A DNA stretch of 64,000 bases from Nocardia transvalensis (GTDB lineage Bacteria > Actinomycetota > Actinomycetes > Mycobacteriales > Mycobacteriaceae). How positions within the stretch are numbered: the first letter of the stretch is position 1; each line of letters starts with the position of its first letter. This document shows positions 14,423 through 21,342 of this stretch, piece by piece. Under the pieces are notes generated by a model, which saw only the letters and a program-made list of their open reading frames with translations, made no database searches and was not told the DNA's origin. Where the stretch lies: positions 248,001 to 312,000 of the forward strand of contig NZ_JADLQQ010000010.1 of assembly GCF_015477765.1 (NCBI RefSeq), written 5' to 3'. Position numbers and translations under genes: made by a program.

Positions 14423-14469
14423 GGGGTGGCAGCCCCTCGAACTGACGCTTGTTACATACTGGGTATGCA
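14423..14469 (-). promoter_or_regulatory. Control cassette copy 4
   Basis: TGCATACCCAGTATGTA (14469-14453), an imperfect copy of the palindrome, is followed by GGGGCTGCCACCCC (14436-14423) and a ribosome site. Order and spacing match copies 1 and 2. Confidence 0.65.
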
Positions 14470-14494
14470 CATTTCGCTCGGCACTGACGTCTCG

Positions 14495-14713
14495 TCAGGC
14501 CCGCACGTTGACCGGCCCGAGCGCCGGGCCGTAGCTCATGTGCCAGTACGTGCCGTCCCAGTCGGGCCAAGCCGCCGACCACAACGTCCGCATCTTGTGG
14601 GGGTCGGCCATCGCGGAGACCGGCCCGGCGTAGCCGTGCGTGCGCTTGTGTTCGTACTCGACATGCGTGATGACATCGACGGGCTTGCGATTGTGTGCCG
14701 TGTTGTTTTCCAC
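14495..14713 (-). CDS. Hypothetical protein, 72 aa, start uncertain
   Basis: From GTG 14713 the product reads MENNTAHNRKPVDVITHVEYEHKR, then GPVSAMADPHKMRTLWSAAW and ends WHMSYGPALGPVNVRA. Alternative starts are ATG 14728, which lies inside the palindrome at 14718-14746, and ATG 14779. If transcription begins at the palindrome, GTG 14713 would be nearly leaderless. The middle W-x-A-x-W and terminal aromatic region are conserved-looking but unassigned. Confidence 0.55.
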   Translation of the reverse strand: MENNTAHNRKPVDVITHVEYEHKRTHGYAGPVSAMADPHKMRTLWSAAWPDWDGTYWHMSYGPALGPVNVRA

Positions 14714-14717
14714 CAGA

Positions 14718-14746
14718 CCAAAGTACATATTGAGTATGTACTTTGG
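14718..14746 (-). promoter_or_regulatory. Extended palindrome, copy 5 of the operator family
   Basis: Twelve-base arms CCAAAGTACATA and TATGTACTTTGG flank a five-base centre, all perfect. The inner 17 bases match the cassette family. It sits only 5 bases upstream of the likely start of the gene at 14713, so binding would block initiation directly. Confidence 0.65.
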
Positions 14747-14810
14747 CGACGGCTCCGACGGCAGTGGGCCGTCAATCACACAGGGGCGCAGTCACATCCG
14801 AGCTTCACCC

Positions 14811-15266
14811 TCAACCGTCCGAACCGTCGTCATCGGTGTCGCGCGCTGCGCGCACGCTGCTGGCGAGGATGACCCATGTCGCGCCGGCCTTGCGTCCTGC
14901 CAGTGCGCCGCTGTCGAGCAGTTGCTGGACTCGCGTACGCGTCACCCCGAGTTGGTCGGCGGCTTCGGTGACCGACATCAGCGGTGGCAGGACCTCCAGC
15001 TCGACGAGTCGATCGAAGTCGGCAGTCGCCAGCACCTGCAGGGACACGATGGCGTCGGCGTGACGACGCGCCAGCAGGGCATGCCCGACTTGCGTTGCCG
15101 CCCAGACCGAGGCGGCGTGGACGGTGAAGATGAGCTCCGTGCGCCCGAGCAGTGAGCGGCCGACAACGGGATGGAAGTCGGCGAACTCGGCGACGAGGTC
15201 GGCGTGATCATGCTCGGGCAACCCCAGTTCGGCGACGACGTTGTACTCGGCCGCAGGCGCAGTCAA
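14811..15266 (-). CDS. Two-part protein with C-terminal helix-turn-helix, 151 aa
   Basis: TTG 15266 is chosen because GGAAGGAG lies six bases upstream, inside the longer frame that begins at GTG 15293. The first 95 residues are helical (ADLVAEFADFHPVVGRSLLG, VWAATQVGHALLARRHADAI). The last 50 (LMSVTEAADQLGVTRTRVQQLLDSGALAGRKAGATWVI) form an excisionase-type HTH that ends in a wing. It follows a HicA-like gene by 85 bases with a strong hairpin between, so it may be a separate unit. A role as the antitoxin or repressor for that neighbour is possible but not shown. Confidence 0.7.
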   Translation of the reverse strand: MTAPAAEYNVVAELGLPEHDHADLVAEFADFHPVVGRSLLGRTELIFTVHAASVWAATQVGHALLARRHADAIVSLQVLATADFDRLVELEVLPPLMSVTEAADQLGVTRTRVQQLLDSGALAGRKAGATWVILASSVRAARDTDDDGSDG

Positions 15267-15308
15267 CGCTGACTCCTTCCAAGTCGATGACACTTATGAT
15301 TGTTGATT

Positions 15309-15349
15309 GGCAAGGGTTGGGGGCGGTAGGAACGCCCCCAACCCTTGCC
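15309..15349 (-). terminator. Perfect 17-bp hairpin after the HicA-like gene
   Basis: GGCAAGGGTTGGGGGCG pairs completely with its complement across a seven-base loop, two bases past the stop of the gene ending at 15352. On the minus strand an A/T-rich stretch follows. Confidence 0.75.
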
Positions 15350-15351
15350 GC

Positions 15352-15582
15352 TCACCGGCGCGGCGGCCACGCGAAGCCCGCGCGCTTGACGGGCGCGAGC
15401 GCGTTGCGCCACGCCCTCGGATCGCTGGGAGTCCCCGGCATAGTGGCGATGACCTGCCCGTTCTTGGTCACCTGTAGGTGACCGCGCTTGGTGGCGGCCA
15501 CGTCGAAGCCCTGCCGGGCGAGCTCCCTGACGATCTTGCGTAGGTCCTTGTTCGTTGTAATCACCCCCTTACTGATTGACAA
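15352..15582 (-). CDS. HicA-like mRNA interferase-fold protein
   Basis: The product (70-76 residues) has the HicA double-stranded-RNA-binding fold pattern: a first helix (DLRKIVRELARQGFDV), a strand with KRGHLQVTKNGQVIATMPGTPSD and a final helix. The His in GHLQV occupies the place of the catalytic histidine of HicA toxins. TTG 15582 and GTG 15564 are the possible starts; neither has a perfect ribosome site. A standard HicB antitoxin is not adjacent, so it may be an orphan RNA-binding protein or work with the HTH protein at 14811. Confidence 0.7.
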   Translation of the reverse strand: MSISKGVITTNKDLRKIVRELARQGFDVAATKRGHLQVTKNGQVIATMPGTPSDPRAWRNALAPVKRAGFAWPPRR

Positions 15583-15677
15583 GGGAAACTAGCCTTCACG
15601 CTTGTTAACTGGCAAGGATGCCGACATCGGCGCGGCCATGTCCGATGTCGGCAGCCAGAAGCACACGGACCCGCCGG

Positions 15678-15887
15678 TCAGGCGGCCTTGGACTCATCGC
15701 CGTCGAGCTGGCGGCGTTCCCACGCCAGCACCTCCTCGATCGGGTATCGGCAGTGCTTGCGTAGCTTGAGGAAACGGGGACCGTACGGCGGCCTCTCCGA
15801 GGCCCAGTTGTCGAGGGTCTTCTTCTCGATCTTCCATCGCGCCGCCAGCTCCTCACGGGTCAAGAAAGCATCGTCATGTTCTGGCAC
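15678..15887 (-). CDS. Excisionase/AlpA-like helix-turn-helix protein, 69 aa
   Basis: GTG 15887 has GGAGGG eight bases upstream. The sequence FLTREELAARWKIEKKTLDNWASER, PRFLKLRKHCRYPIEEVLAWERRQ is a standard winged HTH of the excisionase or MerR-like group. It is divergent from the integrase gene at 16136, with directly repeated DNA sites between them. This is the usual place for a recombination directionality factor that also controls integrase transcription. It is the first gene of the long minus-strand block. Confidence 0.75.
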   Translation of the reverse strand: MPEHDDAFLTREELAARWKIEKKTLDNWASERPPYGPRFLKLRKHCRYPIEEVLAWERRQLDGDESKAA

Positions 15888-15980
15888 CAGTCGGCCCTCC
15901 TCTTCGATTCGAAACTGCCGTCGAATCGCAGGCTAGGAGGCGGCGCCGACAGCAGTGTTCGAAATCCCCATCACACGAAA

Positions 15981-16062
15981 AGAATCACGAGAATTACGCA
16001 CATCGCGGAGAAATAGAATTACGAGAATTACGCAGCGCGACACGAGTCACGCTAATTACACG
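15981..16062. repeat. Direct repeats between excisionase and integrase 1, likely arm-type sites
   Basis: Two 20-base copies, 15981-16000 and 16015-16034, differ at one base: AGAATYACGAGAATTACGCA. A looser third copy (ACGAGTCACGCTAATTACACG region) starts near 16041. They are A/T-rich in contrast to their surroundings. Such repeats between xis and int commonly bind the integrase arm domain or the excisionase. Confidence 0.65.
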
Positions 16063-16135
16063 CCGGATTCAGTGGTTCAAGTCGACACCCGGAAACAATC
16101 ACCGCCGAGTAGGAAAAGGTTCGAAAGGAAATGCG

Positions 16136-17380
16136 TTGCCACGCCAACCGCTCTCACTCGGCACTTATGGAGCACTGAACACCAAGAAGCAGCCCAACGG
16201 CAGTGTGCGGGCCTGGACCCGGTACCGCGACTTCGATGGTGTCACCCGCATCGTCCAGCGCTACGACACGACCGCGGCAAAGGCGAAGGACAAACTGCGC
16301 CGTGCCCTGCAGAAGCGCATCGCAAGCCGCGGCACCGTCATCACCCGCGACACCAAGATGTGCGTGCTCGCCGACATGTACCTCGCCGAACTCGAGGCCG
16401 AGGAGAAGATGCTGCCGCAGACGATCGACAACTACCGCAAAGAGATCAACCGTTCCGACGACAAGCGGGCGGACCCGAAGGCGATCAAGATCAAGACAGC
16501 GCTGGGGAATCTGCGGATCTGGGAAGCCGATGCTCCCCGGCTGGACATGCACATCAAGACAATCCGCGCCAACGGGCACCGCCGCAAGGCCGAACTGCAC
16601 GCCCAGATCCTGACCGACATGATGGGCCTGGCCGTCCGTCACGGAGCGATCGAGCACAATCCGATGCGCGAGGTCAAAACGGTGCGCCGCCGCCGCGTCA
16701 AGCCGAAGGCACTCGGCGACGAGATCCGTGAGGCCCTGCAGGCACAGCTCGAGAAGTGGGTCGCTGGCGAGGAGATCCCCGGTACACCGGCCTACACCTA
16801 CGGCCCCCGGCGCGACCGGGCGATCCTGCAGATCAGTGACATCATTCTCGCGACCGGTACCCGCCCACACGAAGCGCTGGCGTTGCGGCGCTGCGACGTC
16901 ATCAAATCCACCGACGGCCCGTGGCGGATCCGGATCTGCGGAACCCTCGTCCGCGTCACCGGCGAGCCGCTGTATCGGCAGGAGTGGCCCAAGTCCGCCA
17001 GCGGCTACCGGGAGGTGCTGCTGCCGGAGTTTGCCGTCCAGACGCTGAAGGCGATGGGTGCCGACGACTGGGACGACGACGATGAGACTCCGTTGTTTCC
17101 ATCGCAGCGCGGCGGCTGGCGTGATCCCCATAATTTCGGGCGCACATGGCGGGCCGCGCGTGGGGAGAAATTCAAGTGGGTGACCCTGCGGACGCTGCGT
17201 AAGGAAAATGTGACGACGGTGTTCGAAAAACATGGACCCGTGAACGCCAGCCTGCAGGCCGGTCACGCCCACACCACAACCACCGAACGCCATTACGTCG
17301 ATCGCCCAGCACTCGCGCCGGATTCCACGGCGGCGCTCAATAAGCTCGGTCGTCGAAAGCGTGCCGAAAGCGTGCTGTAG
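16136..17380 (+). CDS. Tyrosine recombinase (integrase 1)
   Basis: This 414-residue protein has an arm-binding/AP2-like N-terminus (SVRAWTRYRDFDGVTRIVQRY), a SAM-like core-binding domain and a catalytic domain. Visible active-site residues are Arg in TGTRPHEAL (about 243), Lys in WPKSASGYRE, Arg in LRTLRK (about 354), His in GHAHTTTTERHY and the Tyr of HYVDR (about 387). The usual His of the H-x-x-R box is replaced by Arg (RTLR). Start TTG 16136 follows AAAGGAAAT. It reads toward the tRNA-like fragment at 17437. It probably moves the element to its left. Confidence 0.85.
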   Translation: MPRQPLSLGTYGALNTKKQPNGSVRAWTRYRDFDGVTRIVQRYDTTAAKAKDKLRRALQKRIASRGTVITRDTKMCVLADMYLAELEAEEKMLPQTIDNYRKEINRSDDKRADPKAIKIKTALGNLRIWEADAPRLDMHIKTIRANGHRRKAELHAQILTDMMGLAVRHGAIEHNPMREVKTVRRRRVKPKALGDEIREALQAQLEKWVAGEEIPGTPAYTYGPRRDRAILQISDIILATGTRPHEALALRRCDVIKSTDGPWRIRICGTLVRVTGEPLYRQEWPKSASGYREVLLPEFAVQTLKAMGADDWDDDDETPLFPSQRGGWRDPHNFGRTWRAARGEKFKWVTLRTLRKENVTTVFEKHGPVNASLQAGHAHTTTTERHYVDRPALAPDSTAALNKLGRRKRAESVL

Positions 17381-17390
17381 GATCAAATGA

Positions 17391-17435
17391 AAGCAGGTGG
17401 GGCCCGGTAGCTACCGGGCCCCACCTGCTTTTTCT
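17391..17435. terminator. Perfect 40-base palindrome with T-tract
   Basis: Two 20-base arms (17391-17410 and 17411-17430) are exact complements; on the plus strand TTTC follows, giving CTTTTTC. It can terminate integrase 1 on the plus strand and any RNA coming from the tRNA-like fragment on the minus strand. Confidence 0.8.
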
Positions 17436-17436
17436 G

Positions 17437-17483
17437 TGGAGCTAAGGGGACTCGAACCCCTGACCCCCACACTGCCCGTGTGG
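17437..17483 (-). other. tRNA/tmRNA-like 3' fragment, candidate attachment site
   Basis: The minus strand reads a perfect T-arm (AGGGG, TTCGAGT, CCCCT) followed by acceptor TAGCTCC and discriminator A, then the terminator palindrome. An inverted CCACAC/GTGTGG precedes it but does not form a normal anticodon arm. No matching 5' half or tmRNA tag frame is found upstream. The AGCTCCA end recalls tmRNA. This looks like the att core of integrase 1. Confidence 0.6.
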
Positions 17484-17708
17484 AGGAGCACCCCAACTCG
17501 GGTTGAGTGGGTGTTGGATTTGTTTCCTTCGACTTTTCCAACAGCGCCCTCGGTGGAGATCGCGGCATCCGCTGACGAACATCGAAAACATGACGGCACA
17601 TCAAACCGCAACGCTCGACCGAGTGCTACCCGGCGACGTGGCTCACTCGGTCCTCCCACGACTCACCACGCCCGGAACGTCTTTCGGTTCCAGATTCCAA
17701 GACGACCC

Positions 17709-18776
17709 ATGACCGTGCCGGACACACCGCCGCTGCCGACGCCGAGCACGATGCCACGGCACATCGATAGCAAACTCCGGCCGCCGATCAGACATGCATC
17801 CCGTCGCTGGGTAATAGTGGAGACACTTCGAGGCACCGAGCCCCCTGCGGTGATTGTCGATGGCAGCTATCGCCGAAACTTTGCCAACCTCAACCGTGTC
17901 ACGATCGCCACCAGCGCCGCGGTCGCTCGACGCCTGCGACCGCTCATTGAGCGCTGCACGTCTTCCGCGAGCGCGCAGTCCGAGGAGATCGGACTTCCTT
18001 CCGGAGCAACGGTCGAGATCCGCGCAATACCGGCATTCGGGCCCACGGGCGCTGTTTTCGGAGTCGGCCTCTGGGCCGGCCCGCCGAACACGCACAGGCT
18101 CCCGCTACCGACGGTCGCAGCTGCCGAGTGGAACCGTCGAACCGGCACAGCGGCCCTATCCTCCGAACTGAGCCGACAGCTCGAACTGGGGCCGGCCGAG
18201 GATCCTCGCTCCACCCCACTTCCCAGGCTGATGTCTTGCTTCGATCGCTGGGATGATCGGGAAGGCTTCCTCTCGCTGTTCGATCCCGACGACCCGACCG
18301 ATAGCTGGGTCGGCACGGCCACAACACAATTCCCCTCGAGCACCCGTCAGCATCTGTACATAGCCGCGAAGCCGGCTCCGGACAAATCCACCGTACGAGC
18401 CATCGTCTCGAACCTGCCCGAAGTCGACTCGGCTCCCGCGCCCGACTACATCTCTGCAGCTCTTCGAACCCTCCCCCTCCTGCCCGGCCATGCGTTCGGG
18501 ATCGTGGATCTGAAGTCTTCACTCATCCATGAGTGGATCGCCCCCAGTCACAACGTCGCCTCGCAGCGTCACCAACCACCCCGAATACACCCGGATGACG
18601 GGTCGGCTATAGCAATGTCTCGTCGACAACTCTTGGACCGAAATCCCAGAACCACGAGCCTACTCCGGATCAGATTCGCTCACGAAGAGTGGCTCACCGT
18701 CCGGGCACAGTGGACACTGATCTGCCACGGCCAGCGGCCCCAAGCCCTGATCGACATCGCGTTGCGGCACGGGTAG
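17709..18776 (+). CDS. Hypothetical protein with GAF/PAS-like features (DUF5593-like), 355 aa
   Basis: ATG 17709 is taken because the upstream part of the open frame crosses the tRNA-like fragment and has low-quality composition. The product begins RRWVIVETLRGTEPPAVIVDG and RNFANLNRV, has a region TVEIRAIPAFGPTGAVFGVGLWAGPPN resembling a sensor-domain sheet, and a second sheet-like part with FSLFDP, LYIAAKPAPDKSTVRAIVS and TSLLRIRFAHEEWLTVRAQW. Two tandem PAS-like or GAF-like domains are plausible; Nocardia and Mycobacterium have families of this kind (DUF5593/DUF5628). Assignment is from memory, and no enzyme motif is visible. Confidence 0.55.
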   Translation: MTVPDTPPLPTPSTMPRHIDSKLRPPIRHASRRWVIVETLRGTEPPAVIVDGSYRRNFANLNRVTIATSAAVARRLRPLIERCTSSASAQSEEIGLPSGATVEIRAIPAFGPTGAVFGVGLWAGPPNTHRLPLPTVAAAEWNRRTGTAALSSELSRQLELGPAEDPRSTPLPRLMSCFDRWDDREGFLSLFDPDDPTDSWVGTATTQFPSSTRQHLYIAAKPAPDKSTVRAIVSNLPEVDSAPAPDYISAALRTLPLLPGHAFGIVDLKSSLIHEWIAPSHNVASQRHQPPRIHPDDGSAIAMSRRQLLDRNPRTTSLLRIRFAHEEWLTVRAQWTLICHGQRPQALIDIALRHG

Positions 18777-18875
18777 AGCGTATCCGGGGCGTGTTCAGTT
18801 ACGAGTCCACGATGCTCCAGCACCGATGCCTCCACTGCGGCACCCGGGTGCCGACCGCACGGATCGCGCAAAGAG

Positions 18876-19208
18876 TTAAGCGATGGCCTTCTCGTACGCC
18901 GCAACGACAGTGGCCTGGACTCGTCCACGAGCCGAGACACGGAAGCCGTTCTTGCGAGCCCAGGCCCGAATCACGGCCGTCTTATCCGACTTGGGCGCCT
19001 GACGGGTCGAGGTCCTGGGCCGTGGGCCGCGGCTTACCTTGCGACCGTGCTTGGTCCATGGGTCGAAGGTTTCGCGAAGTTTGCCCGCGTTGAGCACCGA
19101 GAGGTCGATCTCGTATTCGATACCGTCGAGCGCAAACGACACCGTCTCCTCGGCCGGTGATACGCCGTCGAAGTCGTCGACGAGTTCGACAACGACTTTG
19201 CGCGCCAT
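18876..19208 (-). CDS. lsr2: Lsr2 nucleoid-associated xenogeneic silencer
   Basis: The 110-residue product matches Lsr2 along its length: MARKVVVELVDDFDG at the N-terminal dimerisation sheet, TVSFALDGIEYEIDLS, a basic linker, and the C-terminal DNA-binding domain RAWARKNGFRVSARGRV with its RGR hook. Lsr2 binds A/T-rich DNA and silences acquired genes. ATG 19208 has AAGGGGA upstream. It sits between the two integrases, so it is likely a mobile-element copy in addition to the chromosomal one (not in this window). Confidence 0.92.
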   Translation of the reverse strand: MARKVVVELVDDFDGVSPAEETVSFALDGIEYEIDLSVLNAGKLRETFDPWTKHGRKVSRGPRPRTSTRQAPKSDKTAVIRAWARKNGFRVSARGRVQATVVAAYEKAIA

Positions 19209-19281
19209 GGGAATCCCCTTCGGTCGGTACGGCAGGCCGAATAGGCATACTAGCCAACAACTGTTGCCCGGGACTTCACGC

Positions 19282-19321
19282 TGTGGGGTGTGTCGACACC
19301 AGGACGTCGACACACCCCACA
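19282..19321 (-). terminator. Perfect 16-bp hairpin after integrase 2
   Basis: TGTGGGGTGTGTCGAC and its complement flank an eight-base loop, six bases past the integrase 2 stop codon on the minus strand. Confidence 0.75.
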
Positions 19322-19326
19322 ACCGC

Positions 19327-20646
19327 TCAAAATCCCAATCCGTCTGCCGATGTCAGTAGCAGACGCGACGAGACCGACGTGGCCGGGGTCGCCTCGCGAG
19401 CGGGATCGGCCGCCACTTCGATAGCCTCACGGGGAGGAGAAGCCCTGAGGTACTTCGAAATGCGGTCCCCATCCTTCCTGAGTTGAGTTGTATCCACCCG
19501 GATGTACAGCTCTGTCACCCGGGAATCGGCGTGGCCCGCGATCTGCTGCAGCCGATGCAGCGGCACACCGGAATCGGCGAACCAGGTCAGGCCAGTGTGG
19601 CGCAACGTGTGACGCACCAAGTGGGTGTAGCCGAGATTTCGGACGACCTTGTCCCAATCGGTGGCGCGACGAAGGACGCCCGTTGCGATCCGTCCACCGC
19701 GAGGACCGATGAACAGACGGGCGTCCGAGTTTCCGCGACAAGCCGCGATGCGCGCCGAAATCATCGGACGGATCTCCTCGATGATCGGGATTCGACGTGC
19801 TCGGTTTCCTTTCGTGCCCTTATCGATGTAGCCACCCGGTGCGCTGGTGGTCTGACGACGGACAGTCCAGATCCACTCGTCGGTGTCGATATCTCGGAGC
19901 CTGCAGCCCGATACCTCCCCGATTCGTGCGGCGGTGCACGCGGCGAACATGACGACATCGCCCCAGGTGCGATAGTTGTCCGCTGATGCCGCCACCAACG
20001 CGTCGCACAGGATGACCAGCGAGGCCCAATCCGGGATAGCCAGCGCCCGTGGGTCTTTCAGCTCGTCCTCGATCTCTTTATACAGCTCCTGCCAACCACG
20101 GATACGGGCCGGATTGTCATCGCGCACTCCGTCCCGCTTGGCTTGCTCCATCACCCGAACCAGGACGGCGATCGTGTTCTTGATCGTCGATTTGCTGCGG
20201 CCGCCCGGCTCTTCGATCCACTCCACGACGGCTCGGTCGATCATTCCGTAGGTGATCGACGTGATCGGGACGTGTCCCAGCGTGGGGACGACCCGCTTGC
20301 GCCAGCCACACATATACGGGTCGCGGGTCTTGTCCTCGAGCCCGCGTAGAGCGAGGTCGAGGTTGGACTTCTCCGAACCCAGCGGGATGAGTTCCGCGTA
20401 TTCGAGCAGGTTCAGATTTGCCCGGCCCGGGTCGATTCCGCGCTCGGCAAGTCTGCGCAGCCGCTCGACCCAATCATTGGCCAGTTCCCGCGTCTCGAAC
20501 GTGACCGACTTCGAGTCCCGGTTCTTCGTCTGCGGGTTGGTCCACCGTGCGCGGGCACGAAAAGGTCTCCCCGATCGGCACCGTGGGATCTCCTCGATGT
20601 CGAAGCTCACCTTGAGCCCGACCGGGATTTCGAGCGCCGTGGTCAT
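19327..20646 (-). CDS. Tyrosine recombinase (integrase 2), tRNA-Pro-linked
   Basis: The 439-residue protein has an N-terminal arm-binding region (FRARARWTNPQTKNRDSKS), a core-binding domain (TIKNTIAVLVRVMEQAKRDG) and a catalytic domain with the full residue set: Arg in TAARIGEVSG, Lys in GTKGNRARR, HTLRH, GHADSRV and Tyr in ELYIRVD. ATG 20646 is preceded by GGGAGG; the longer frame to 20760 is not needed. It is 43 bases downstream of its excisionase on the same strand. The tRNA-Pro 3' end lies 700 bases away, so the integrase probably uses the tRNA as its attachment site. Confidence 0.9.
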   Translation of the reverse strand: MTTALEIPVGLKVSFDIEEIPRCRSGRPFRARARWTNPQTKNRDSKSVTFETRELANDWVERLRRLAERGIDPGRANLNLLEYAELIPLGSEKSNLDLALRGLEDKTRDPYMCGWRKRVVPTLGHVPITSITYGMIDRAVVEWIEEPGGRSKSTIKNTIAVLVRVMEQAKRDGVRDDNPARIRGWQELYKEIEDELKDPRALAIPDWASLVILCDALVAASADNYRTWGDVVMFAACTAARIGEVSGCRLRDIDTDEWIWTVRRQTTSAPGGYIDKGTKGNRARRIPIIEEIRPMISARIAACRGNSDARLFIGPRGGRIATGVLRRATDWDKVVRNLGYTHLVRHTLRHTGLTWFADSGVPLHRLQQIAGHADSRVTELYIRVDTTQLRKDGDRISKYLRASPPREAIEVAADPAREATPATSVSSRLLLTSADGLGF

Positions 20647-20689
20647 CGCGCCTCCCGGACAACCGCAAGCACCGAGATGGTGGTGGCGA

Positions 20690-20914
20690 TCAGGCCACGG
20701 GGACCACGCGTCGCGCCTGCAGGTACGCCTCGAGGTCGCTTTCCGGGTACAGCGCGACACGGTCGGACAAGCGAATGAAGCCCGGTCCCCGCGTCGGCGT
20801 GGATCGTCGCCACCGCCGAACCGTCGACGGGTCGACGCCGAGGATTTTCGCTACCTCGCCGGTGGTGTACATGCGTTGATCGAGTAACTGGCGTGCGCTG
20901 TCCGGCTGTTGCAC
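20690..20914 (-). CDS. Excisionase-type helix-turn-helix protein
   Basis: GTG 20914 has GGGAGG seven bases upstream, which is better placed than any start in the longer frame to 21043. The 74-residue product contains the standard MYTTGEVAKILGVDPSTVRRW helix-turn-helix, a wing (GFIRLSDRVALYPESD) and a terminal helix LEAYLQARR. It fits the MerR/excisionase superfamily. Its position immediately upstream of integrase 2, toward the tRNA, supports a role as directionality factor. Confidence 0.85.
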   Translation of the reverse strand: MQQPDSARQLLDQRMYTTGEVAKILGVDPSTVRRWRRSTPTRGPGFIRLSDRVALYPESDLEAYLQARRVVPVA

Positions 20915-21314
20915 GACGGACCTCCCGTCCGGAACACCCACCGCACCAAGGGAGCCGACAGGAGCCTGCCCATGTGGACGGGAGGATGTGTGCGAAATCC
21001 GCTGCGGCTGAACTTGATTGTTGTTCGCCGACTGCGGCGTCATCCGGCTCCGCCGTCGCGGTTACTGGGAATGCCCGACCGAGCGGGCGCTCCCCCACGG
21101 TAACCGCGATTCCAGCGTGCCCGCAACCGCCCGGTATGCCCTGAGGGAATCGACCCGCGCCGCACAGGCGCGCCAGCACCGCCAGTGCACGGAGAGAAGA
21201 AGGCAGAGTTCGTCGAGCCGATCGCCCGGCATACCCGATTGGGACCGTCCTACCTGAAGGACCCGTCAGACCCGGGCTCTCGTCCGTGGTCCACATTTCA
21301 CAAAACGTGACCAG
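20915..21314. other. Non-coding DNA between excisionase and tRNA-Pro (attachment region arm)
   Basis: No convincing gene occupies these 400 bases. They contain the inverted repeat TCGCGGTTAC / GTAACCGCGA (21056-21065 and 21100-21109), separated by 34 bases, a candidate binding site for integrase or excisionase. The reading frames here have shadow-like composition. Confidence 0.5.
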
Positions 21315-21336
21315 CAGAGGGGGAAAACCCCCTCTG
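21315..21336 (-). terminator. Terminator of tRNA-Pro
   Basis: CAGAGGGGG pairs with CCCCCTCTG across an AAAA loop, six bases past the tRNA 3' end; TTTTG follows shortly after on the minus strand. Confidence 0.8.
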
Positions 21337-21342
21337 ACCTGG

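Noticed and set aside
13181..14746. LexA (SOS) boxes for the TACATACT palindromes
   Set aside because: The actinobacterial SOS box has GAAC-N4-GTTC arms, which these palindromes lack.
15981..16062. CRISPR array
   Set aside because: There are only two to three copies, the spacers are 14 to 20 bases, and no cas genes are nearby.
17437..17800. A complete tmRNA (ssrA) gene
   Set aside because: Only the T-arm and acceptor end are present; there is no 5' acceptor strand and no tag-peptide frame in the 370 bases upstream on the minus strand.
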